The translations under genes and the position numbers were made by a program. Below, one piece after another: positions 1-6,407 of a stretch of DNA of 13,851 nucleotides. Numbering within the stretch: position 1 is the first letter of the stretch; each line of letters starts with the position of its first letter. Under the pieces are notes generated by a model. That model was not told the DNA's origin and did not search any database. It worked only from the letters and a program-made list of their open reading frames with translations. Source of the stretch: Euryarchaeota archaeon UBA40 (GTDB lineage: Archaea; Thermoplasmatota; Poseidoniia; Poseidoniales; Thalassarchaeaceae). The stretch covers positions 1 through 13,851 of the forward strand of contig DAYJ01000086.1 of NCBI GenBank assembly GCA_002506875.1, written 5' to 3'.

Positions 1-73
1 GCCCCGATGGTGTAGTGGCCTATCATGCAGCCCTGTCGAGGCTGCGACCCGGGTTCAAATCCCGGTCGGGGCG
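1..73 (+). tRNA. tRNA-Asp (anticodon GTC)
   Basis: The sequence folds as a complete cloverleaf. The acceptor stem is GCCCCGA (1-7) paired with TCGGGGC (66-72). The anticodon stem is CAGCC (28-32) with GGCTG (40-44), enclosing loop CTGTCGA, so the anticodon is GTC at 35-37 (Asp). The T arm is CCGGG/CCCGG around TTCAAAT. The D stem is weak, with G-U and U-U ends. The discriminator base at 73 is G, as expected for tRNA-Asp. The next bases are CCT, so CCA is not encoded and must be added after transcription. The base after the anticodon (standard position 37) is G, the position methylated by Trm5 enzymes, and a Trm5-like gene ends two bases downstream on the opposite strand. No intron is seen. 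The gene starts at base 1 of the window, so its promoter is outside. Confidence 0.97.
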
Positions 74-74
74 C

Positions 75-1256
75 CTAACGACGTACAATAAAGGCGGTCA
101 GCATATCCGTTACGTTGAACTGTTTACGTACCCGAACTTCAATATCTTCAACATTACAATCAACTATTTTCGAAAGTTTGTCAGGAAGTCCGATTACTTC
201 GCTTTCGGGAATGATTGTCCATCCACAAATCCTCATCGGACCTTCGGGGCGGAGAAGTGGAAGTAATGCTGGCAATAAACTCAGAGTTTGATGTGGAAGA
301 TTCACAAGAAGCGCGTCCCAACGACCACATTGATCCGCTTTGGTAGGAATTTGTGTAGCATCCATGCATCCAACAAAGATGCTGGGGGTTGATTCTACCA
401 AATTATTAGGTGTGAAATTTGGTTTCAATTTACGCAGAGGTTTGAGATTATGAAACAAAAACGGAAGGCAATCGGGATTGAGGTCATTGACTAGAAGTTC
501 TCCTACCAAGCCTTCTTGTCGCAACATGGGTGCAATCGCTGGGCCAACACCACAAAATGGATCGCAGATATTGATTGGGCGACCTAATTCAGCAGAAAAT
601 AGGCTCAATTCCTTCGTTGTATTTTGGCGTTCATATTGTAGCTTGCTAGAGAAGTATACTCGAGAGGGGTCAAGACGTAGGCGTAATCCGTTCTCAGGTA
701 CCTCTGTTGTTGGATCCAGAAGATTTGATTCTAAATCCATCAAATCCTCACCCCAAATCAATCGATCTGTTCGAACTGCAATGGGTTGTAAATCTCTTAT
801 CCTGAATTCGCCCTTCACTCCATGATCGATTAACATAAGACGAATTCGAGGATGCGTCTCCATCTTAGATTGAATGAAAGCTGAAAGATACTGTTCATTC
901 ACCTCATCATAACGTTGGATGAGAAGATCGCCAAGAATTTCATGACTTTTCGTGATAATGGTGTTCTCTAACACACCCTCTCCTACCAATTCGGTAAAAC
1001 GTGACTGCCAAGATTCTCTACTCTTCGATAGAATTGGTTTTGCGTCTATAATTGGTAAGTTGACAAATGCGGGCGGTAGTTCTGAGGGTGCGTTATCATT
1101 CAATGGAATGAGGATGTGTCCATCATCATAAGGTCGGACGCGGTGCTCTGTATCAAGCCATCCTGATTCCCGCAAAATGTCAATAGTTTGCTGCGTCATG
1201 CTCGACGGCACGCTCAAATGACGCATGGGACCCGCTCTAACCAGTGCTAACGGCAT
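75..1256 (-). CDS. trm5: tRNA (guanine-N1)-methyltransferase, Trm5/Tyw2 family
   Basis: Predicted class I SAM-dependent tRNA methyltransferase of 393 residues. Trm5 makes m1G37 next to the anticodon, which limits +1 frameshifting. Tyw2-like relatives act later in wyosine synthesis at the same position. The three-part layout of the family is visible: a small N-terminal D1-like domain (about 12-55, RHLSVPSSM then SGWLDTEHRV); a D2 domain (about 70-200) ending in LRLDPSRVYFSSKLQYER (193-210), the typical substrate-side signature; and a Rossmann domain with SAM loop DPFCGVGP (232-239), acidic VNDLNP (256-261) and NLPH (319-322) at the catalytic motif position. The C-terminus has the basic RVRKQF stretch. 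ATG at 1256 is chosen, but no Shine-Dalgarno motif precedes it and the ATG at residue 11 is possible. The gene is divergent from dphB, and its stop codon lies one base beyond the tRNA-Asp. The choice between Trm5 and Tyw2 is not settled from sequence reading; family assignment is firm. Confidence 0.88.
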   Translation of the reverse strand: MPLALVRAGPMRHLSVPSSMTQQTIDILRESGWLDTEHRVRPYDDGHILIPLNDNAPSELPPAFVNLPIIDAKPILSKSRESWQSRFTELVGEGVLENTIITKSHEILGDLLIQRYDEVNEQYLSAFIQSKMETHPRIRLMLIDHGVKGEFRIRDLQPIAVRTDRLIWGEDLMDLESNLLDPTTEVPENGLRLRLDPSRVYFSSKLQYERQNTTKELSLFSAELGRPINICDPFCGVGPAIAPMLRQEGLVGELLVNDLNPDCLPFLFHNLKPLRKLKPNFTPNNLVESTPSIFVGCMDATQIPTKADQCGRWDALLVNLPHQTLSLLPALLPLLRPEGPMRICGWTIIPESEVIGLPDKLSKIVDCNVEDIEVRVRKQFNVTDMLTAFIVRR

Positions 1257-1280
1257 CTTGACGCTGACGGAGGAAGATTG
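1257..1280. promoter_or_regulatory. Short divergent region between trm5-like gene and dphB
   Basis: About 24 bases separate the two divergent starts. On the plus strand it holds GGAGGAAG (1269-1276), a good Shine-Dalgarno match. It lies 7 bases before GTG at 1281 but only 4 before the in-frame TTG at 1278, so GTG is the better dphB start. There is no room for two ordinary promoters, so the promoter elements must lie inside the opposing coding sequences or be shared. No clear TATA box is visible. The minus-strand gene has no ribosome binding motif here and may be read from a leaderless transcript. Confidence 0.5.
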
Positions 1281-2078
1281 GTGGATTCAAGTGGATTATT
1301 TCTAATCGGGCTCGGACCGGGCGACCTTGCCCTAATGACGCGGCGTGCCATCGATATGTTACAAGATATGGATGAGCGGTATCTCGAAGGGTATACCGCA
1401 ACACTTCCTCTTGCTCAAGAAAACGAATTGGAGAATCTTGTTGGCCCATGGAAACGGGCGATGCGGCCTCAAATCGAAAATCCAAGAGAGATTATCGAGA
1501 TGGCAAAATCGCTGAAGGTTGCGATTATGGTGGTAGGTGATCCAATGCAAGCAACGACTCATGTTGATTTACTCCTGAGAGCAAGGGAAAATGGGGTCCA
1601 AGTGACAATTGTACCAGGTATTTCTGCAACGACTTTAGCCATTAGTTCCAGTGGACTGCAATCTTATCGCTTCGGACGTCAAGTTACGTTACCTTACGCT
1701 TATGGTGACTATCTACCAACCTCACCTCTACGCTACATACTTGACAACCGGTTACGGAATCTACATACCTTGGTATTACTCGATCTAGATCCTACTGGAT
1801 TAGGAATTGAAAGCCCGATTCACATGAGTCCGTCCGTTGCCGGACAAATCTTCATGCAAATGGCAGAAAGGTGGAGTGAAGAAAATGAAGAAGTGGATGT
1901 CAGTGCTTGGAATGTCGTCGTTCTATCTGATCTAGGGACCGACCAAGGTCATGTTTGCTCGACAATAATCGAAGAGATGAATGGAATGGAAAGTGGGCGT
2001 ATTCATTGTCTTATTCTACCTGCTGAAATGGATAATCATGAACAGATGGTTTTCGACAGTATGAGATATCACGCGTAG
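1281..2078 (+). CDS. dphB: Diphthine synthase (diphthamide biosynthesis methyltransferase)
   Basis: SAM-dependent methyltransferase (Dph5/DphB) that methylates the 3-amino-3-carboxypropyl-histidine intermediate on elongation factor 2 during diphthamide synthesis in the cytosol. The protein is 265-266 residues, normal for the family. Numbering from TTG 1278, it shows N-terminal IGLGPGD (10-16), YLEGYTA (35-41), the signature VVGDPMQATTHVD (85-97), LQSYRFGRQVTLPY (127-140) and LHTLVLLDLDP (162-172). All match the tetrapyrrole-methylase-fold diphthine synthases. One departure: PGIS (113-116) stands where many diphthine synthases have an N-A-S sequence, and it resembles corrin methyltransferases, though the remaining motifs argue for DphB. 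The start is taken as GTG 1281 because GGAGG lies 7 bases upstream; TTG 1278 is in frame directly before it. A 31-base gap separates it from the next gene on the same strand, so the two are probably cotranscribed. Confidence 0.93.
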   Translation: MDSSGLFLIGLGPGDLALMTRRAIDMLQDMDERYLEGYTATLPLAQENELENLVGPWKRAMRPQIENPREIIEMAKSLKVAIMVVGDPMQATTHVDLLLRARENGVQVTIVPGISATTLAISSSGLQSYRFGRQVTLPYAYGDYLPTSPLRYILDNRLRNLHTLVLLDLDPTGLGIESPIHMSPSVAGQIFMQMAERWSEENEEVDVSAWNVVVLSDLGTDQGHVCSTIIEEMNGMESGRIHCLILPAEMDNHEQMVFDSMRYHA

Positions 2079-2087
2079 ATGTGAAAC

Positions 2088-2098
2088 AGGAGGGGGGG
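2088..2098 (+). promoter_or_regulatory. Purine-rich ribosome binding region with a seven-G run
   Basis: The gap between dphB and the next gene contains AGGAGG (2088-2093) running into a run of seven G (2092-2098). AGGAGG ends 16 bases before the ATG at 2110, farther than usual, whereas the end of the G run lies 11 bases before it. TTG at 2099 is better spaced from AGGAGG but is in another frame and opens only a short frame of about 23 codons overlapping the gene start. Confidence 0.45.
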
Positions 2099-2109
2099 TT
2101 GACGACATC

Positions 2110-3804
2110 ATGGCCGGGCCCGGACAAGTTCGATTTCCAGGCGATGATAAGCGGCGTAAGCTTCGTATGAAGGGTATCAAAAAAGCCTCTGATTCAATCC
2201 AAAAGCGTTTGAGGAAAAACTTGGATGCCTTGCTTGAAGATCCGAGTTCCATCTTACCTACTCGTCATCCAAAGGGTGTATTCCCTCGACGTGATCCATT
2301 GAAAAAAACACAGAAGGAAGTGCAGCGTGTTACCGATAAACGAAACAATCTGAAATGGCTTCAACGGCGAATGCGTAAGCGACGAGGGGATGTGCCCGCT
2401 CGTGCTCTTGCTGGTACGCTCGCTGCTGCGCATGAAGAAGCGTTCGATACTGTCTCAATCTTCCAAAATCCCGCATATGGTCGCCACAGTTTCGTTCGAC
2501 GGGGGATGGCAGCGCCAACCGATCTTGCTTCAATGCAAAACTTCCATGATATACCATTGAGGCTATTGCTTTGGCGGGACCATGCAAAAGCTGGAATCTG
2601 GTTCTTTGGTAGCCGGGCTGAGATTGTATGTACGGGCACTAAGCCTCTAATTCCTGATGGTTGGATTGATGAGGGACTAAAACAGGCACCAATCAACCTA
2701 CAGAAAGAGGGGCGTGTTTGGTTCACATCCGGTCTAACAGTAGAGGAAGTTGAAGGTCGGAAGCAAAACAAGGACGGTTGGATTCGTTTCGAATTTAATG
2801 ATGGGACTTTGCTTGGTATATCCGCAGCCTCTCTACAATCTCTCGAAGAGAGCCTTATCGGAGGTATTTCTCTCCGTATGCTTCCTCCTAAAATTTCAGC
2901 AGTGACTGAAATTGAATGGATTTGGACCCCAGAAGGATGGGGTGATGACAGGGAGGTTTCAGAGGAAATGAAGGAAGCGGGCCAAGAAATACTCACAGCT
3001 TGGACCGATCTAACCTTGAAAGACAAAGAGGTTGTTGAACGATTGAAGGGAGCAGTTACCAATTCAATCGATGAGGGGTTCGTTCTCGGGACAATGTGGT
3101 TTGAAGAATTTGAAGAGGGGATTTCTGCAATTGAAGGCACGGATTTAGAAAAAGAGGCGATCCAATGCGCTCTTTCAAACATAAATGCTGGACTACATGT
3201 ACGTAGAGATGGGGTGGCTCTCGATTCACCAGATGATGTTATTCGACTTGAAATGCGTGCAGGACATGATATTTTGATTGCGCTCTGGGATGATTGGGGC
3301 CATACAATCCTTGAGGAAATGTTCGGGATAGTGGGCGAAAAGGCTGATGATATTCATGCGAAGCAAATGAAGCGTAAGCAGGGATTCAATGCCTTCCTCA
3401 AAGGATTGAGTAAGGATAGGCAGGCCACTTCGAAGCTAGAATCGTTCCCTTGGAGTAATACAGTACTACCTTCACCATTGGATTTACTGCATGACTTAGT
3501 ACGCAAAGGCCACACTGATGGTCTTGGAAGGACGGTCTCTATGGTTCGAAAAAGGAAGGTCATCAATGACGCTGCAATGGGTTGGGCTTGGTTAGTTGCT
3601 CATGACCGTGATGGATCCGAAGCCTGGCGCTTCGATCAAGTTGCTCGAGACAAAGGTGGCGATTGGGCAAGGGCTGTGTCAAATCTATGGCAAGTTAGTG
3701 AGAGCTTGATTTCTGGAAATGGTAAGAAGGGCGATTACATCGATGCAATGAGTAAGGTTGCTGCTGCTGCGAGTCTCCAAACTGATCTGCCAGATGATGA
3801 ATAA
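2110..3804 (+). CDS. Uncharacterised 564-residue protein with basic N-terminus
   Basis: I do not recognise a family. The frame is long, uninterrupted and has protein-like composition. Residues 13-36 and 64-93 are strongly basic and probably helical (KRRKLRMKGIKK, then KWLQRRMRKRR at 82-92), which would suit contact with RNA or another acidic partner. From about 145 to 275 the sequence reads as alternating short beta-like segments rich in Trp (for example IPLRLLLWRDHAKAGIWFFG, 148-167; IEWIWTPEGWGDD, 268-280). The remainder is mostly helical and acidic, ending in an Ala-rich helix and DLPDDE. There is no signal peptide or membrane segment, so it is probably cytosolic. I see no known catalytic motif. 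It follows dphB by 31 bases on the same strand, and its stop codon touches that of the convergent PLP enzyme gene. A translation- or EF2-related role would rest only on position and basic charge. The coding call is firm, the function unknown. Confidence 0.85.
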   Translation: MAGPGQVRFPGDDKRRKLRMKGIKKASDSIQKRLRKNLDALLEDPSSILPTRHPKGVFPRRDPLKKTQKEVQRVTDKRNNLKWLQRRMRKRRGDVPARALAGTLAAAHEEAFDTVSIFQNPAYGRHSFVRRGMAAPTDLASMQNFHDIPLRLLLWRDHAKAGIWFFGSRAEIVCTGTKPLIPDGWIDEGLKQAPINLQKEGRVWFTSGLTVEEVEGRKQNKDGWIRFEFNDGTLLGISAASLQSLEESLIGGISLRMLPPKISAVTEIEWIWTPEGWGDDREVSEEMKEAGQEILTAWTDLTLKDKEVVERLKGAVTNSIDEGFVLGTMWFEEFEEGISAIEGTDLEKEAIQCALSNINAGLHVRRDGVALDSPDDVIRLEMRAGHDILIALWDDWGHTILEEMFGIVGEKADDIHAKQMKRKQGFNAFLKGLSKDRQATSKLESFPWSNTVLPSPLDLLHDLVRKGHTDGLGRTVSMVRKRKVINDAAMGWAWLVAHDRDGSEAWRFDQVARDKGGDWARAVSNLWQVSESLISGNGKKGDYIDAMSKVAAAASLQTDLPDDE

Positions 3805-4971
3805 TCAAGCTTCTAATGCCTGGTGAATATCATTCCAGATGTCTTCAACATCCTCAATGCCGACACTCATCCGAACGAAACCTGGGGAAATTCCAGCAGC
3901 AATTCGGACTTCTTCAGGAACTGCCATGTGAGAAGAGGTGGCGGGAACCTCGATGAGAGATTCGACTCCACCAAGACTTGTTGCCTCGAATATAATTTTC
4001 AATTGAGACATGAAGGTCATTGCAGCATTATCTCCACCCTTAACAACAAATCCGAGCATGCCTGTTCCATTCGGCATGACGTGTTTAGCAATCTCGTAAT
4101 CGGGATGTGAGGGGAGTGATGGGTGAACCACCCGTTCAATCGCAGAGTGAGATTCTAGCCTCTCAGCAAGTGTTGCAGCATTTGATGCATGAATGGGCAT
4201 CCGTGCATGGAGGGTTCGAATGCCTCGTTCTAAGAGGAAGCAAGCATGGGGATCAGGGGATGTTCCAAAAAGGATTTTCTTTGCAAATACCTGTGCGATG
4301 AGATCTTTGGAACCAACGACTGCGCCCCCTATATGATCTGAATGACCATTCAGATATTTCGTGGTGCTATGGATAACAAGATCGTGTCCCATTTCGATTG
4401 GGCGTGTAGCCCATGGTGAGACAAATGTGTTGTCAACGACTGATATGAGGTTGTTTTCATTAGCGATTCTGGCAATTTCGGGGAGGTTGCAAACCTTGAG
4501 ATTTGGATTTGTTAGTGTTTCAGAGTAGAGCATTTTCGTATTTTCCTTGATTGCTGCCTCAAAAGAAGAAGGGTCTCTAATGTCCGCTAAAGTCACCTCG
4601 ATTCCAAACCTTGGTAGATCTTCGGTCATGAGGCCATAAGTTCCCCCATAGACGTCCGGCGAAGCGATTACGTGATCTCCTCGTGATAATAGTCCGAGGA
4701 GGACAGTAGTAATCGCGCCCATTCCACTTGAGAACATCTCTCCATCCTCCGCACCCTCTAACGATGCAATCTTTTTCGAAACAACCTCTGAATTAACTGA
4801 GGATAAACGACTGTAGAGAAGTGTGTGTTGAGCTCCTGCTGCCCAACCCGCATATCGCTCCTCATCCAACTTGTAAGTTGAAGATAGGTAGACGGGAGTG
4901 TTTACTGCTCCATCTGCATGATGGGTGCCCTCATGCACTGCGCGTGTTGGAAATCTCATTTCGTCAGTCAT
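3805..4971 (-). CDS. Cys/Met metabolism PLP-dependent enzyme (cystathionine gamma-synthase/beta-lyase family)
   Basis: Fold-type I PLP enzyme of 388 residues, full length for the family, acting in transsulfuration or methionine/cysteine interconversion in the cytosol. Visible motifs are YSR (53-55), whose Tyr and Arg bind the cofactor phosphate of the partner subunit; SSGMGAI (81-87); DVYGGTYG (106-113); VVDNTFVSPW (178-187), with the Asp that contacts the pyridine nitrogen; and HSTTKYLNGHSD (201-212), with the Schiff-base lysine at 205. The C-terminal SLGGVESLIEVPATSSH (332-348) is typical of cystathionine gamma-synthase and gamma-lyase. After YSR the usual G-N-P-T sequence is replaced by LSSVN, an unusual branch. 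Which reaction it performs (gamma-synthase, beta-lyase, gamma-lyase or O-acyl-homoserine sulfhydrylase) cannot be decided by reading. ATG at 4971 is preceded by GCGAGGT at close spacing; ATG at residue 5 is an alternative. Its stop abuts the stop of the convergent plus-strand gene. Confidence 0.92.
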   Translation of the reverse strand: MTDEMRFPTRAVHEGTHHADGAVNTPVYLSSTYKLDEERYAGWAAGAQHTLLYSRLSSVNSEVVSKKIASLEGAEDGEMFSSGMGAITTVLLGLLSRGDHVIASPDVYGGTYGLMTEDLPRFGIEVTLADIRDPSSFEAAIKENTKMLYSETLTNPNLKVCNLPEIARIANENNLISVVDNTFVSPWATRPIEMGHDLVIHSTTKYLNGHSDHIGGAVVGSKDLIAQVFAKKILFGTSPDPHACFLLERGIRTLHARMPIHASNAATLAERLESHSAIERVVHPSLPSHPDYEIAKHVMPNGTGMLGFVVKGGDNAAMTFMSQLKIIFEATSLGGVESLIEVPATSSHMAVPEEVRIAAGISPGFVRMSVGIEDVEDIWNDIHQALEA

Positions 4972-5037
4972 AACCTCGCCTTGATAGTGGGTAAGGGGTG
5001 AAGGACTTGAACGAATCTGTCCACGTTATTGATAGAG

Positions 5038-5060
5038 GAATTGTAATTCTTGATTCGAAT
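5038..5060. repeat. Pair of small palindromes between two minus-strand genes
   Basis: The 91-base gap (4972-5062) upstream of the PLP enzyme gene contains GAATTGTAATTC (5038-5049), a 5-base inverted repeat with a 2-base centre, followed three bases later by the perfect palindrome ATTCGAAT (5053-5060). They lie just after the stop of the unknown minus-strand gene. They could be a dimeric regulator site for the PLP enzyme gene or part of a 3' end structure. Chance is also possible in such AT-rich sequence. No convincing TATA box or T-rich terminator is otherwise seen in this gap. Confidence 0.3.
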
Positions 5061-5062
5061 AA

Positions 5063-5791
5063 TCAGTTTACAATGACATCTGACGGCTCGACCAAAGACG
5101 CATTGATCCACCAACTCGTTTCCTTGAACTTGAGTAAGAGTGTCGAATCAGAAGTGTCGATACGTTCGATAATGGGAAACTCGTCCTTGCCTGCAAAGGG
5201 AGGCCACCCGGTAAATCCAGTATCAGTTCCAGATTTTTTCATAACAGTCATTCCAACTTCAAAACCATCAAGACACTCTGAATCCTCATCTTCTGAATCA
5301 ATGGAGTCCAGGAGTTTTTCCATGGTCTCTTTTGAAAGCCGATCTGATGCGAAAAGGGCCTTAATGACATCACGCCGGCTAGTATCCTCCTGTTTGTTCC
5401 CAACCTTGTAACCCATGAAACGAATGATGGAGTCCGTTTTCTCAAACCTCATCTGTAACGCATGGAAGCACTTGGACTCAGTTCTAGACTCGCCTTCCTT
5501 TGAAAGTAAATGGGAAAGGCCGTCGTAGACAATGTTCCACATCACATTAGATTGGAGGTGTGTAATCGCTTCAATCGGAATTCCCTTCTCTTCGAACATT
5601 TCACGAATCTTCTGTCCCTCTGGACTGGATTTCAAACCAGCCTGAATAATTGGGTCGATTGCCCATGGAGATTCACCGAGCGTGGATTCGATTTCATGTA
5701 CCAATTCAACAAGGCTCGCCATCAGTTCATCAATTGCAATTCGCCTCTCAATTCGGCTTGCCCATTCCCAATCCCATGACATGCAAAACAT
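5063..5791 (-). CDS. Uncharacterised acidic protein downstream of DUF4126 gene
   Basis: I do not recognise a family. From ATG 5791 the product is 242 residues; a TTG at 5812 in the same frame would give 249 and overlap the upstream gene by 14 bases. Neither start has a Shine-Dalgarno motif, and a further ATG lies at 5782. The N-terminus is aromatic (SWDWEW), the middle is helical and charged, and an acidic patch (SIDSEDEDSE) leads into a C-terminal part that looks beta-rich, with TGFTGWPPFAGKDEFPI and ETSWWINASLVEP. There is no membrane segment and no signal peptide. Its position directly after the cutA and DUF4126 genes points to translational coupling and perhaps a shared task, but that is inference only. 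The coding call rests on the long open frame and gene packing. Confidence 0.75.
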   Translation of the reverse strand: MFCMSWDWEWASRIERRIAIDELMASLVELVHEIESTLGESPWAIDPIIQAGLKSSPEGQKIREMFEEKGIPIEAITHLQSNVMWNIVYDGLSHLLSKEGESRTESKCFHALQMRFEKTDSIIRFMGYKVGNKQEDTSRRDVIKALFASDRLSKETMEKLLDSIDSEDEDSECLDGFEVGMTVMKKSGTDTGFTGWPPFAGKDEFPIIERIDTSDSTLLLKFKETSWWINASLVEPSDVIVN

Positions 5792-5798
5792 GTAGTAT

Positions 5799-6407
5799 TC
5801 AGGGTATTTCAACCAGTGAAGGAGATTTTCTCTTCTCTTGTCTCCGTTTCAGGAGCCATCTGCCCGTAAATCCAAGGCTAACAATCACAAGAATTAGTGC
5901 GATGATTGGTAAGAGAACTGCTAGTATTGTACAGATAATGCATGCACCCGCTTCAACAGTAGACACAATGGGGTTCCCAAGTCCTCCAGTTGTCGCTGTT
6001 GACATTGCACGCAATGCTACTGTACTCACCTGTACTGTACCACTCACCCCACCTCCCGCAATTATACTCAGGCCCCATCGAATAATCGGATCTGAATCTC
6101 CTAAAGATGAACTCATTAGTAGAGCTCCGGAAAGCATCGCTGCAGGTGAAGCGATCGTATCCAATAGATTGTCTAGCCAAGGCACATAATATGCGATTAT
6201 TTCGATTAATGTGGCCAATCCAAGTACCACCAATCCGATATCTGATGCCATCCAATCTTGTAATCCAGATGCGGGGATGGCTGATGGGAGGTAATCTAAA
6301 CGGGCAGCAGCGCCGTAAAGAAATGGGGGAATAAAGATGCGGAAACCGCTAGCTGCTGCAAGACCTATTCCTAAAGATGCGGCAATGAATAGTTCAAATC
6401 CATTCAT
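5799..6407 (-). CDS. DUF4126-family integral membrane protein
   Basis: Membrane protein of 202 residues matching the DUF4126 family, whose molecular function is not known. The characteristic sequence is clear: AAASGFRIFIPPFLYGAAAR (17-36) near the N-terminus, LATLIEIIAYYVPWLDNLLD (64-83), and TIASPAAMLSGALL (84-97). Hydrophobic segments lie at about 5-32, 55-75, 85-100, 112-135 and a strong one at 153-182, followed by a basic tail (WLLKRRQEKRK) that should stay in the cytosol. The ATG overlaps the stop of the upstream cutA-like gene as ATGA, and GAGGTGA (6412-6418) precedes it at 4 bases, so translation is probably coupled but also self-sufficient. Substrate or transport activity cannot be stated. 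Being packed with CutA suggests, without proof, a link to metal or stress homeostasis. Confidence 0.87.
   Translation of the reverse strand: MNGFELFIAASLGIGLAAASGFRIFIPPFLYGAAARLDYLPSAIPASGLQDWMASDIGLVVLGLATLIEIIAYYVPWLDNLLDTIASPAAMLSGALLMSSSLGDSDPIIRWGLSIIAGGGVSGTVQVSTVALRAMSTATTGGLGNPIVSTVEAGACIICTILAVLLPIIALILVIVSLGFTGRWLLKRRQEKRKSPSLVEIP

Noticed and set aside
478..825. Plus-strand open frame opposite the Trm5-like gene
   Set aside because: The opposite frame carries all conserved methyltransferase motifs; this one is a Ser/Arg-rich shadow.
2099..2172. Short frame from TTG 2099 with ideal spacing to AGGAGG
   Set aside because: It is only about 23 codons, overlaps the main gene out of frame and has no visible meaning; treated as a spacing curiosity.
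2361..3182. Long open frame on the minus strand (273 codons) inside the unknown plus-strand gene
   Set aside because: It is Ser/Arg/Pro-rich in the manner of an antisense shadow, shows no motif, and the plus-strand frame covers it completely with better protein-like composition.
4998..5411. Plus-strand open frame starting in the gap upstream of the PLP enzyme gene
   Set aside because: Most of it is antisense to the minus-strand gene at 5063-5791, is very Ser-rich, and does not resemble a protein family.
5650..6189. Plus-strand open frame of 179 codons opposite the DUF4126 gene and the unknown minus-strand gene
   Set aside because: The minus strand encodes a recognisable family here, and the plus-strand translation has no recognisable domain and spans two genes.
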